Positions 17,121-23,941 of a stretch of 49,195 bases of DNA are shown piece by piece. A program made the position numbers and the translations under genes. Position 1 is the stretch's first letter. Each line of letters starts with the position of its first letter. Under the pieces are notes generated by a model, which saw nothing but the letters and a program-made list of their open reading frames with translations, did no database searches and was not told the origin of the DNA. This DNA is from Lysobacteraceae bacterium (GTDB lineage Bacteria; Pseudomonadota; Gammaproteobacteria; Xanthomonadales; Rhodanobacteraceae): the NCBI GenBank assembly GCA_028866435.1, contig JAGWIC010000001.1:1-49195 (forward strand), in the 5' to 3' direction.

Positions 17121-18338
17121 GTGAGCCAATTCCGCTACAAGGCCGTCAACGAGGCCGGCGACATGCTGCAGGGGCAGATGGAAGCGGCCAGCGTCGAGGA
17201 GGTCATCGGCCGTCTGCAGGACCAGGGCCACACCCCGCTGGAGGCCCACCCGGCCGACGGCGCGGCGGGCGGCAGCGGGCTGGCCGCGCTGTTCAAGCGC
17301 GGTCCGTTCAGCGGCGACCAGTTGGCCCAGTTCACCCACCAGCTGGCCACCCTGCTCGGCGCGGGCCAGCCGCTGGACCGCGCACTGGGCATCCTGCTGG
17401 AGCTGCCCGAGGGCGAGACCGCGAAGAAGCTGATCGAGCGCGTGCGCGACCGGGTGCGCGGCGGCAACACCCTCTCCTCGGCGCTGGACGAGGAAAACGG
17501 CGTGTTCCCCAAGCTCTACGTCAGCCTGGTGCGCGCGGGCGAGGCCGGCGGTTCGCTGGAGGAAACCCTGCGCCGGCTGGCCGACTACCTCGAGCGCTCG
17601 CAGGCCTTGCGCGGCAGCATCGTCAATGCGCTGATCTACCCGGCGTTCCTGATGGTCGGTGTGCTCGGCTCGCTGGTGCTGCTGCTGGCCTACGTGGTGC
17701 CGCAGTTCGTGCCGATCTTCCAGGACATGCAGGTGCCGATTCCGTGGATCACCCAGGCGGTGCTGCTGCTGGGCAACACTTTGCAGGACTGGTGGTGGCT
17801 GATCGTGCTGTTGCTCGGCGGCGGATTGTTTTACTGGCGCGCGCGGCTGCGCGATCCGGCCACGCGGCTGGCCTGGCATACCCGCCAGCTGCAGTTGCGC
17901 CTGGTCGGCCCGCTGTTGCTGAAGGTGGAAACGGCGCGCATCGCGCGCACCCTGGGCACGCTGCTGAAGAACGGCGTGCCCCTGCTCGGCGCCCTCACCA
18001 TCGCGCGCCAGGTCACCGGCAACCAGGCGCTGGACACGGCGTTGAGCGCCGCGCACGAACAGGTCAAGGGCGGTGCGGGCCTGAGCCTGGCGCTGGGTCA
18101 GTCCAGGCTGTTTCCGCGGCTGGCGCTGCAGATGGTGCAGGTGGGCGAGGAGGCCGGCCAGCTCGACACCATGCTGCTGAAAGTGGCCGACACCTTTGAA
18201 CTTGAGTCCAAACGCGCGATCGATCGTCTGCTGGCGGCTCTGGTACCGGCGCTGACCATCGTGATGACGGTGATGGTGGCGATCATCATGGCGGCGATCC
18301 TGCTGCCGCTTCTGAGTCTGACCAGCAACATCCAATGA
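17121..18338 (+). CDS. gspF: Type II secretion inner-membrane protein GspF (XpsF)
   Basis: The polytopic inner-membrane platform protein that works with GspE, 405 residues. It starts with GTG (MSQFRYKAVNEAGDMLQGQ), typical of the family. Two cytoplasmic GspF domains repeat the pattern FTHQLATLLGAGQPLDRAL (first) and ARTLGTLLKNGVPLLGAL (second), each followed by a membrane region; three membrane segments are visible (around LMVGVLGSLVLLLAYVV, LIVLLLGGGLFYW and IVMTVMVAIIMAAILLPL). The length is standard. A repeat element lies just upstream, where the other genes of the operon mostly overlap. Confidence 0.95.
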   Translation: MSQFRYKAVNEAGDMLQGQMEAASVEEVIGRLQDQGHTPLEAHPADGAAGGSGLAALFKRGPFSGDQLAQFTHQLATLLGAGQPLDRALGILLELPEGETAKKLIERVRDRVRGGNTLSSALDEENGVFPKLYVSLVRAGEAGGSLEETLRRLADYLERSQALRGSIVNALIYPAFLMVGVLGSLVLLLAYVVPQFVPIFQDMQVPIPWITQAVLLLGNTLQDWWWLIVLLLGGGLFYWRARLRDPATRLAWHTRQLQLRLVGPLLLKVETARIARTLGTLLKNGVPLLGALTIARQVTGNQALDTALSAAHEQVKGGAGLSLALGQSRLFPRLALQMVQVGEEAGQLDTMLLKVADTFELESKRAIDRLLAALVPALTIVMTVMVAIIMAAILLPLLSLTSNIQ

Positions 18339-18353
18339 AACATGGAGACATTT

Positions 18354-18881
18354 ATGGCTGAACATGCGATGGGATTCGGGAGTCGGGATGGGGGATTCGG
18401 CAGGGCAAGAACCAAAGCGGACGGCCGGCGCTGGCACGCCTTGCCGAAACCCGAATCCCAAATCCCGATTCCCGGGCGCGCCACGCGCGCCAGCGGCTTC
18501 ACCCTGCTGGAAATGCTCGCGGTCATCGTGTTGATCGGCATCATCGGCACGGTGGTGGTGACCCAGGTCGGCAAGAATGTCGACAAGGGCAAATACGGCG
18601 CCGGCAAGGCGCAGCTGACGACGCTGAGCCAGAAGATCGAGAACTATGCGCTGGACAACGGCGCACCGCCGCCGCAGCTGGAGGACCTGGTGGTGAAGCC
18701 GGCCAACGCGACGAACTGGCAGGGCCCGTACGCGAAGGAATCGGAGCTGAAGGATCCGTGGGGCCACGCCTTCGGCTACCAGTATCCGGGCCAGCACGGC
18801 AGCTTCGACCTGGTCTTCTATGGCCAGGACGGCAAACCGGGCGGCGACGGCTACAGCAAGGACGTGGGCAACTGGCAATGA
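18354..18881 (+). CDS. gspG: Major pseudopilin GspG (XpsG) with extended, repeat-derived leader
   Basis: The main pseudopilus subunit, 175 residues. The mature part starts FTLLEMLAV with Glu5 and continues as a standard GspG (LSQKIENYALDNGAPPPQLEDL, DPWGHAFGYQYPG). The leader before the prepilin cleavage site (G48/F49) is 48 residues, far longer than usual; about 35 of these (GFGSRDGGFGRARTK to PKPESQIPIPG) are encoded by a copy of the inverted-repeat element found upstream of gspF. ATG 18354 has GGAGA six bases upstream; an ATG at 18342 overlaps that SD and is less likely. An in-frame TTG at 18441 would give a 19-residue leader but lacks an SD. The stop overlaps the gspH start. Confidence 0.9.
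   Translation: MAEHAMGFGSRDGGFGRARTKADGRRWHALPKPESQIPIPGRATRASGFTLLEMLAVIVLIGIIGTVVVTQVGKNVDKGKYGAGKAQLTTLSQKIENYALDNGAPPPQLEDLVVKPANATNWQGPYAKESELKDPWGHAFGYQYPGQHGSFDLVFYGQDGKPGGDGYSKDVGNWQ
18371..18473. repeat. Inverted-repeat element, copy 2 (inside the gspG leader region)
   Basis: Arms at 18371-18400 and 18444-18473 are built from GGGATTCGGG-type units and pair at roughly 24 of 30 positions, around a 43-base centre starting CAGGGCAAGAACCAAAGCGG. The right arm runs into CCCGGGCGCGCC-ACGCGCGCC, a second small hairpin. The whole element is open in the gspG frame. Confidence 0.8.
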
Positions 18882-19471
18882 AGCCGGGATTCGGGACTTG
18901 GGATTGGGGATACGGCAGAGCCAGAGCCAAGGCGGTCGGCTGGCGCTGGCGCGCCTTGCCGAATCCCGAATCCCGGCTCTCAACAGACGAAGGTCCGGTC
19001 ATCCCGAATCCCGGGCGCGCAAAGCGCGCCCACGGCTTCACCCTGCTGGAAATGCTGGCGGTGATCCTGTTGATCGGTATCGCGGCCGCGGCGGTCTCGG
19101 TCTCGGTGAGCCAGGGCCTGGCCAGTGCCCGTGTGCGCGCGGCCAGCAGCGAGCTGGCCGGCGCCTTGCGGGCCACCCGCGCGCAGGCGATCGTGCGGGC
19201 GCGGGAGCAGGTGTTCGACGTGGACACGCGCTCCGACAGCTACCGCAACGTGAAACAGCAGGAGGTGCGCCTGCCCAGGGGTCTGCGCGTCAGCATCACC
19301 GGTGCGAAGGAGGAACAGCCCAACGACCACACCGGCCGCATCCGGTTCTTTCCCGACGGCAGTTCGACCGGCGGTCGCATCACCCTGCAAAGCGGCAGGC
19401 GCGAGTGGCATGTCAACGTGTCCTGGCTGACCGGCGAAGTGCGCGTGGTCGACACGGTGGCGCAGCGATGA
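18878..19471 (+). CDS. gspH: Minor pseudopilin GspH (XpsH) with extended, repeat-derived leader
   Basis: A pseudopilus tip/minor subunit of 197 residues. The cleavage site is G53/F54 in AHGFTLLEML, with Glu5 kept, followed by a hydrophobic helix (AVILLIGIAAAAVSVSV) and a GspH-type domain (ALRATRAQAIVRAREQVFDVDTRS, IRFFPDGSSTGGRI). The 53-residue leader is mostly encoded by another copy of the inverted-repeat element, reading KPGFGTWDWGYGRARAK and then LPNPESRL and IPNPGRAKRA. The ATG overlaps the gspG stop (ATGA), so translation enters the repeat six bases after the start. An in-frame TTG at 18956 would give a 27-residue leader. The last codons overlap gspI. Confidence 0.9.
   Translation: MKPGFGTWDWGYGRARAKAVGWRWRALPNPESRLSTDEGPVIPNPGRAKRAHGFTLLEMLAVILLIGIAAAAVSVSVSQGLASARVRAASSELAGALRATRAQAIVRAREQVFDVDTRSDSYRNVKQQEVRLPRGLRVSITGAKEEQPNDHTGRIRFFPDGSSTGGRITLQSGRREWHVNVSWLTGEVRVVDTVAQR
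18886..19015. repeat. Inverted-repeat element, copy 3 (inside the gspH leader region)
   Basis: Left arm 18886-18915 (GGGATTCGGGACTTGGGATT...) and right-side units CCGAATCCCGAATCCCGG (18959-18976) and ATCCCGAATCCCGGG (19001-19015), the latter two split by about 24 unrelated bases. The centre matches copy 2 closely: both contain GGCTGGCGCTGGCGCGCCTTGCC-like sequence in two parts. It is followed by the perfect hairpin GGGCGCGC-AAA-GCGCGCCC. Confidence 0.8.
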
Positions 19472-19896
19472 TCCGCTCGCGCGCGCAGCAGGGCTTTTCC
19501 CTGCTGGAAGTGATCGCCGCGATCATGCTGCTGGCGATCGCCTTCACGGCATTGATGAAAGTCGCCGCCGCCTCGATCCGCCTGACCCAGAACGCGACCG
19601 CGCACAGCGAGGCGGCGATGTGGGCGCGCAGCCTGCTCGACAGCGCCTTCGTCGGCGAGCCGATTACGCCGGGCAAACGCTCGGGGCGTTTCGACCGCCA
19701 GTTCCGCTGGCAGCTGCAGGTGACGCCGTGGAACAGCGCGTCGGCGCCGGGCGCGCCGATGCAGCTCTATCAGCTGGACCTGGAGGTGATGTGGGGCAGC
19801 GCGGCGCACCCGTACAGCAGCCATTTCCGTACCCTGCGCGTGGGCGGGCCGATGCCCGGGGTCGGTAAACCGGGCCTGGCGCAGGCCGGGCCATGA
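19468..19896 (+). CDS. gspI: Minor pseudopilin GspI (XpsI)
   Basis: A minor pseudopilin of 142 residues with a normal 9-residue leader (MIRSRAQQG) before FSLLEVIAAIMLLAIAF; Glu5 is present. The body has the GspI-type WARSLLDSAFVGEPI and LYQLDLEVMWG segments. With GspJ and GspK it forms the complex at the pseudopilus tip that starts assembly. Its start overlaps the gspH stop and its stop overlaps the gspJ start, both as ATGA. Confidence 0.92.
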   Translation: MIRSRAQQGFSLLEVIAAIMLLAIAFTALMKVAAASIRLTQNATAHSEAAMWARSLLDSAFVGEPITPGKRSGRFDRQFRWQLQVTPWNSASAPGAPMQLYQLDLEVMWGSAAHPYSSHFRTLRVGGPMPGVGKPGLAQAGP

Positions 19897-20564
19897 GGCG
19901 CGCCGCCGGTTTCACCCTGCTGGAGGTGCTCGCCGCGCTGGTGCTGCTGGCGATCCTGCTGGTGGGCGTCTATTCGGGCGTGCGCAGCGCCGCCCACGGC
20001 GTGCGTTCCGGCACGGCGACGATCGAGCGGGTCGACCAGATGCGCGCGGCCCAGCAGTTTTTGCGTCGCGAACTGGCGCAAAGCATGGTCCAGCCGATCG
20101 GGCACACCAACATGGGCGAGCCGGTGTTCTTCGCCGGCGCGGCGCGGCGGATGCGTTACGTCGCGCCGCTGCCGGGCTACCTTGGCCGGCTGGGGCCGCA
20201 ATTGCAGCAACTGGACCTGAAAGACGACGGACACGGCGGCATGCAGCTGGTGCTGAGCCTCGCCGTGCTGCCGCCGGACGGCAGCCCGCCGAAGCCGCTG
20301 GGCGATCCACAAGTACTGATCGATCACCTCGGCAAGGGCCACTTCAGCTACCGCGGCGTGGACGCGAAGGGGCGGCTGGTGCCGTGGTCGGAGAGCTGGC
20401 CCGATGGCCGCTCGCTGCCGCAGCTGGTCGGCATCACGCTGCAGCCGCAAGGCACCATCGGCTGGCCGGCACTGGTGGTGCCGCTGCGTGCCAATGCCGC
20501 TGCGGTGATCGGTCCGGCCTCGGCCGGCCCGCGCATGGCGATCGGCCAAGGTGCCCTGCCATGA
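19893..20564 (+). CDS. gspJ: Minor pseudopilin GspJ (XpsJ)
   Basis: A minor pseudopilin of 223 residues with a 6-residue leader (MRRAAG) before FTLLEVLAALVLLAILL and Glu5 present. The globular part has MRAAQQFLRRELAQSM and later RYVAPLPGYLGRLGPQLQQLDL, in keeping with the family. It overlaps gspI and gspK by four bases each. Confidence 0.92.
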   Translation: MRRAAGFTLLEVLAALVLLAILLVGVYSGVRSAAHGVRSGTATIERVDQMRAAQQFLRRELAQSMVQPIGHTNMGEPVFFAGAARRMRYVAPLPGYLGRLGPQLQQLDLKDDGHGGMQLVLSLAVLPPDGSPPKPLGDPQVLIDHLGKGHFSYRGVDAKGRLVPWSESWPDGRSLPQLVGITLQPQGTIGWPALVVPLRANAAAVIGPASAGPRMAIGQGALP

Positions 20565-21433
20565 GGCCGCCGCCGACCTGGCCGGCCAGGCAAGCGGGCG
20601 TGGCCCTGCTGCTGGTGCTGTGGGCCTGCACCCTGCTGGCGATCCTGCTTGGCGGCTATGCCGCGCTGGCCCGTACCGAGGGCCTGCAGGCGCGCTACCA
20701 GTTCGCCGAGACGCATGCGCACTACGCGGCCGAGGCCGGCCTCATGCTCGCCTTCTACAAGCTGCAGGACCCGCGCCCGCGCCACCGCTGGAATGGCGAC
20801 GGGCAGGTCTACACCTTCCGCTACGACGATGCCACGGTGAAGGTGTCCGCCATCAATGAAGGCGGCAAGGTGGACCTGAACGTGGCCACGCCGGAGGTGT
20901 TGCTGGGCCTGTTCAAGGCCGCCGGCGTGGGCGCGCCGCAGGCGCAGGCTCTGGCCAAGAACGTGGTCGACTGGCGCAGTGCGCCGGACCCTGCCAGCGG
21001 CGCCGCCGGTGCCGACTCCGCCTACCGTGCCGCCGGCCGCAGCTATGGCCCGCGGCATGGGCCGTTCTCCAGCATCGAGGAACTGCAGATGGTGCTCGGC
21101 ATGACCCCGGCGATCTACCGGAAGGTGGCGCCGGCGGTTACGGTGTGGTCCGGCAGCCAGACGCCGGACCCGACCGTTGCGCCACCGCTGGCGCTGGCCG
21201 CGATTCCCGGCATGACAGCGCAGCGGCAACATGCGATACAGGCCGCGCGGTTGGTCGATGCGAACAACCCGAGTCTGGTTCTCAGCAACGGAACCACGCA
21301 TAGTATCGAGTCCGAGGCCACCTTGGCCGACGGCACCAGCGCCACCGTGCGTGCGACCATTCGCGCGCAGCCAGGACAAGCCGGAGCGCAGCCCTATGCG
21401 GTGCTGCGCTGGCAGGAGGGTAAAGGGGAATGA
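20561..21433 (+). CDS. gspK: Minor pseudopilin GspK (XpsK)
   Basis: The large minor pseudopilin that caps the tip complex, 290 residues. The leader (MRPPPTWPARQAG) precedes VALLLVLWACTLLAILLGG, which lacks Glu5 as is normal for GspK. The core contains the inserted domain and the helix-hairpin-helix-like segments KVDLNVATPEVLLGLFKAAG and SSIEELQMVLGMTPAIYRKV typical of the family. Overlaps both neighbours by ATGA. Confidence 0.93.
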   Translation: MRPPPTWPARQAGVALLLVLWACTLLAILLGGYAALARTEGLQARYQFAETHAHYAAEAGLMLAFYKLQDPRPRHRWNGDGQVYTFRYDDATVKVSAINEGGKVDLNVATPEVLLGLFKAAGVGAPQAQALAKNVVDWRSAPDPASGAAGADSAYRAAGRSYGPRHGPFSSIEELQMVLGMTPAIYRKVAPAVTVWSGSQTPDPTVAPPLALAAIPGMTAQRQHAIQAARLVDANNPSLVLSNGTTHSIESEATLADGTSATVRATIRAQPGQAGAQPYAVLRWQEGKGE

Positions 21434-22599
21434 GTACGGCAACGCAGTCGCTGCGGCCGATGATGGATCGCGTACGCCGCCAGTGGCGCGCTTCGCCGAT
21501 GCCGGCGTTCTTCGCCTGGTGGGGCGCCGAGTTGCGCGGCATGTTGCCGCCGCGCTGGCGCGACCGCCTGGGCCGCGGCGCGGACTGGCACGTGCTCGAG
21601 CAGGTGGACGGCCACTGGCTGCTGCGTCGCGTCGGGCAGGCCGAGCCCCTGGCGCGCTGGAGCGACCGGGACGACGCGCGCGAGCAGCAGGTCGCCTTCA
21701 CCAGCGCGTTGCAGTCGGTGGACCGCGAGGACCTGCGCGTGGCCTTGCTGCTGTCCGGCGCCAGCGCCCTGCGCCGGCCGCTGACCCTGCCGCTGGCGGC
21801 GCGCGCCAATCTGGAGCAGGTGGTCGGCTTCGAGATGGATCGGCAGACCCCGTTCCAGCTCGCGCAGGTGTACTACGGCGCCAGGGAGCTGGATGCGCCG
21901 GCGCCGCCGGGACGGCTGCAGGCGGAGCTTGTCGCGGTCACCCGCCACACGCTGGACCCGCAGCTGGCCAGCCTGCGCGCGGCGGGCATCGCGATCGACG
22001 CGGTGGATCTCGCCCAGGGCGCGGGGCGGCTGGGCGTCAACCTGTTGCCGGCGGAGCAGCGGCCGCGGCACACGCGCCCGCGCCTGCGCCTGAACCTGGC
22101 CCTGGCCGTCGCCTGCGTGGTGCTGCTCTTCCTGGTGCTGGTGCAATGGCTGCACAACCGGCAGGCGGCGCTGGCGCAGATGCAGGCCGAGGTCGCCAGC
22201 ATGCGTGGCGAAGCGCAACAGGTCGCGGCGCTGCGCACCCAACTGCAGGACAACGTCGGTGCGGCCGGGTTTCTGGCCGCGCGCAAGAAGAACACCGTGG
22301 GCATGCTCAGCCTGCTGCGCGAGGCGACCCTGCGCCTGCCCGACAGCGCCTGGCTGGAGCGCCTGAGTGTCGACAACACCGGCCAGATCGGGCTGCAGGG
22401 CCAGGCGCGGCAGGCGGCGAAACTGCTGGACGCGCTGAAGGACTCGCCGCTGATCACCCACGCCAGTTTCCAGGGCAGCATCCAGCCCGATCCGACCACC
22501 GGCAAGGAACGTTTCTACCTCACCGCGCAGATGCCCCAGTCCGGGGCCGTCGCCGCGCCGGCCGGCGCCAGCTCGACCCCGGGCGAGGGCTCGCCATGA
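21430..22599 (+). CDS. gspL: Type II secretion assembly protein GspL (XpsL)
   Basis: A bitopic inner-membrane protein of 389 residues. The cytoplasmic N-terminal part (about 1-215) is the actin-like fold that binds the N1 domain of GspE; a single membrane segment (LALAVACVVLLFLVLVQWL) follows, then a periplasmic PilN-like domain (about 285-370). The C-terminal tail is Ala/Ser/Pro-rich. Sequence is diverged from E. coli GspL but position and layout match XpsL. The start overlaps the gspK stop and the stop overlaps the gspM start. Confidence 0.85.
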   Translation: MSTATQSLRPMMDRVRRQWRASPMPAFFAWWGAELRGMLPPRWRDRLGRGADWHVLEQVDGHWLLRRVGQAEPLARWSDRDDAREQQVAFTSALQSVDREDLRVALLLSGASALRRPLTLPLAARANLEQVVGFEMDRQTPFQLAQVYYGARELDAPAPPGRLQAELVAVTRHTLDPQLASLRAAGIAIDAVDLAQGAGRLGVNLLPAEQRPRHTRPRLRLNLALAVACVVLLFLVLVQWLHNRQAALAQMQAEVASMRGEAQQVAALRTQLQDNVGAAGFLAARKKNTVGMLSLLREATLRLPDSAWLERLSVDNTGQIGLQGQARQAAKLLDALKDSPLITHASFQGSIQPDPTTGKERFYLTAQMPQSGAVAAPAGASSTPGEGSP

Positions 22600-23237
22600 A
22601 GCCGTTGCTGAGCAGTCGTCGCGACCGTCGCCTGGCGGCCGTCGGCCTGCTGCTGCTGGGCCTGGCGATCGCCTACTTCGCCCTGCTGCACTGGTGGTTC
22701 GTCGCGCCGCTGCGGCAGATCCGCAGCGAGATGGCCGACCTGCGCGACACCCACAGCCGCTATGCCGCCGCGATTGCCGAAAAACCGGCGCTGGAGAAGC
22801 GCCTGGCCCTGCTCGGGCAGGGCCAGGCCTCCAGCCATGCCTTTCTCGCCGATGACGACGTCAACACCGCGGCGGCGGACCTGATGCAGCGGGTGGTGGA
22901 CGTGGTCGGCGCGGAAACCCGCGGCGGCCGCTGCGTGGTCAGCCAGAAAATGCCGATACCGGCGGTGCCGGCGGTGGCCGGCGAGCCTTATCGCAAGGCC
23001 GCGGTGAGCATCAGCCTCAGCTGCGACATCGAGCCGCTGGCGGCCGTGTTGCAGGCACTGGAGCAGGGCACGCCGTACCTGTTCATCGACGATCTCAGCA
23101 TCTACCGCAACCCGGTGGCGGCGCAGCAGGGCGCCGCCGCGGCGCTGGAAGTGCAGTTCACCGTGTCCGGTTATGTGCGTCCGGTGCCGGCCGCGGTGGC
23201 GCGCGCGGCGGCCCCGGTGGCAGGAGCTACGCCATGA
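22596..23237 (+). CDS. gspM: Type II secretion protein GspM (XpsM)
   Basis: An inner-membrane protein of 213 residues with a short cytoplasmic start, one membrane segment (LLLLGLAIAYFALLHWWF), a coiled-coil-like stretch (LRQIRSEMADLRDTHSRYAA) and a periplasmic ferredoxin-like domain ending EVQFTVSGYVRP. It partners GspL; the layout agrees with the type II secretion GspMb/XpsM group. Overlaps both neighbours by ATGA. Confidence 0.85.
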   Translation: MKPLLSSRRDRRLAAVGLLLLGLAIAYFALLHWWFVAPLRQIRSEMADLRDTHSRYAAAIAEKPALEKRLALLGQGQASSHAFLADDDVNTAAADLMQRVVDVVGAETRGGRCVVSQKMPIPAVPAVAGEPYRKAAVSISLSCDIEPLAAVLQALEQGTPYLFIDDLSIYRNPVAAQQGAAAALEVQFTVSGYVRPVPAAVARAAAPVAGATP

Positions 23238-23926
23238 ATGCCGCCGACCAACGCCGCCTGACACCGTTCCTGGTCGCCGGCGTGGTGCTGCTCGGCACCG
23301 CCTTGCTGCTGCTGTTCGCCGGGCTGGGCGGCAAGGTGCGCTGGGGTGCGCCACGTGCGCCGTCGGCGCTGCCGGCGTCGGGCAACCCGGCCAACCTGCC
23401 CACGCCGGTGCCGTTGCAGGAGTTCGCCGTGGTCTGGCAGCAGCCGTTGTTCGCGCCGGATCGCAAGCCGGTCGCCGCCGGCGCCAGCAGCCTGGGCGAC
23501 CTCGAGTTGACCGGCGTGATCATCACGCCTGCCGTGCGCATCGCCTTGTTGCACGACCGCAAGGGCGGCCGCGAGGTACGCCTGCGGCAGGGCGAGAGCA
23601 CGCCCGATGGCAGCATCACCCTGGTCGAGGTGCTGCCGCGCGCGGCGGTGTTCGATTCCTCCTCCGGCCGCACCGAGTTGAAGCTGCCGGCTGGCGCGCC
23701 GATCGACGGGCCGAAGCCCGCGGCGCCGCCACCGGCCGGGCCGACGCCGCCGCCCGCCGGAGTCAATCGCGTGATGCGGGGCGGCTTCGCGCCGGGCAGG
23801 GGGCCGGCCGCGGCCAACGCGCCGCCGGCGCAAGGCCGCGCGCCGTCATCGCTTGCCGATCGCCTCAAGCAGCTCAGAGACAACGTCGAGAAGCGCCGCG
23901 CCGAGCGCGCCGCCGAGTCCCATTAA
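23234..23926 (+). CDS. XpsN-type secretion protein (GspN/GspC-like)
   Basis: An inner-membrane protein of 230 residues with one N-terminal membrane segment (LVAGVVLLGTALLLLFAGL) and a periplasmic homology-region-like domain (about 65-145: QQPLFAPDRKP, LGDLELTGVIITPAVRIALL, EVRLRQGES) that resembles the HR domain of GspC, followed by a Pro/Ala-rich linker and a charged C-terminal helix. The operon has no separate gspC, and in Xanthomonas XpsN links the inner-membrane complex to the secretin, so this protein probably fills that role here. Lies 15 bases before gspD. Confidence 0.8.
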   Translation: MNAADQRRLTPFLVAGVVLLGTALLLLFAGLGGKVRWGAPRAPSALPASGNPANLPTPVPLQEFAVVWQQPLFAPDRKPVAAGASSLGDLELTGVIITPAVRIALLHDRKGGREVRLRQGESTPDGSITLVEVLPRAAVFDSSSGRTELKLPAGAPIDGPKPAAPPPAGPTPPPAGVNRVMRGGFAPGRGPAAANAPPAQGRAPSSLADRLKQLRDNVEKRRAERAAESH

Positions 23927-23941
23927 GGAGTAGGTCGAGCC

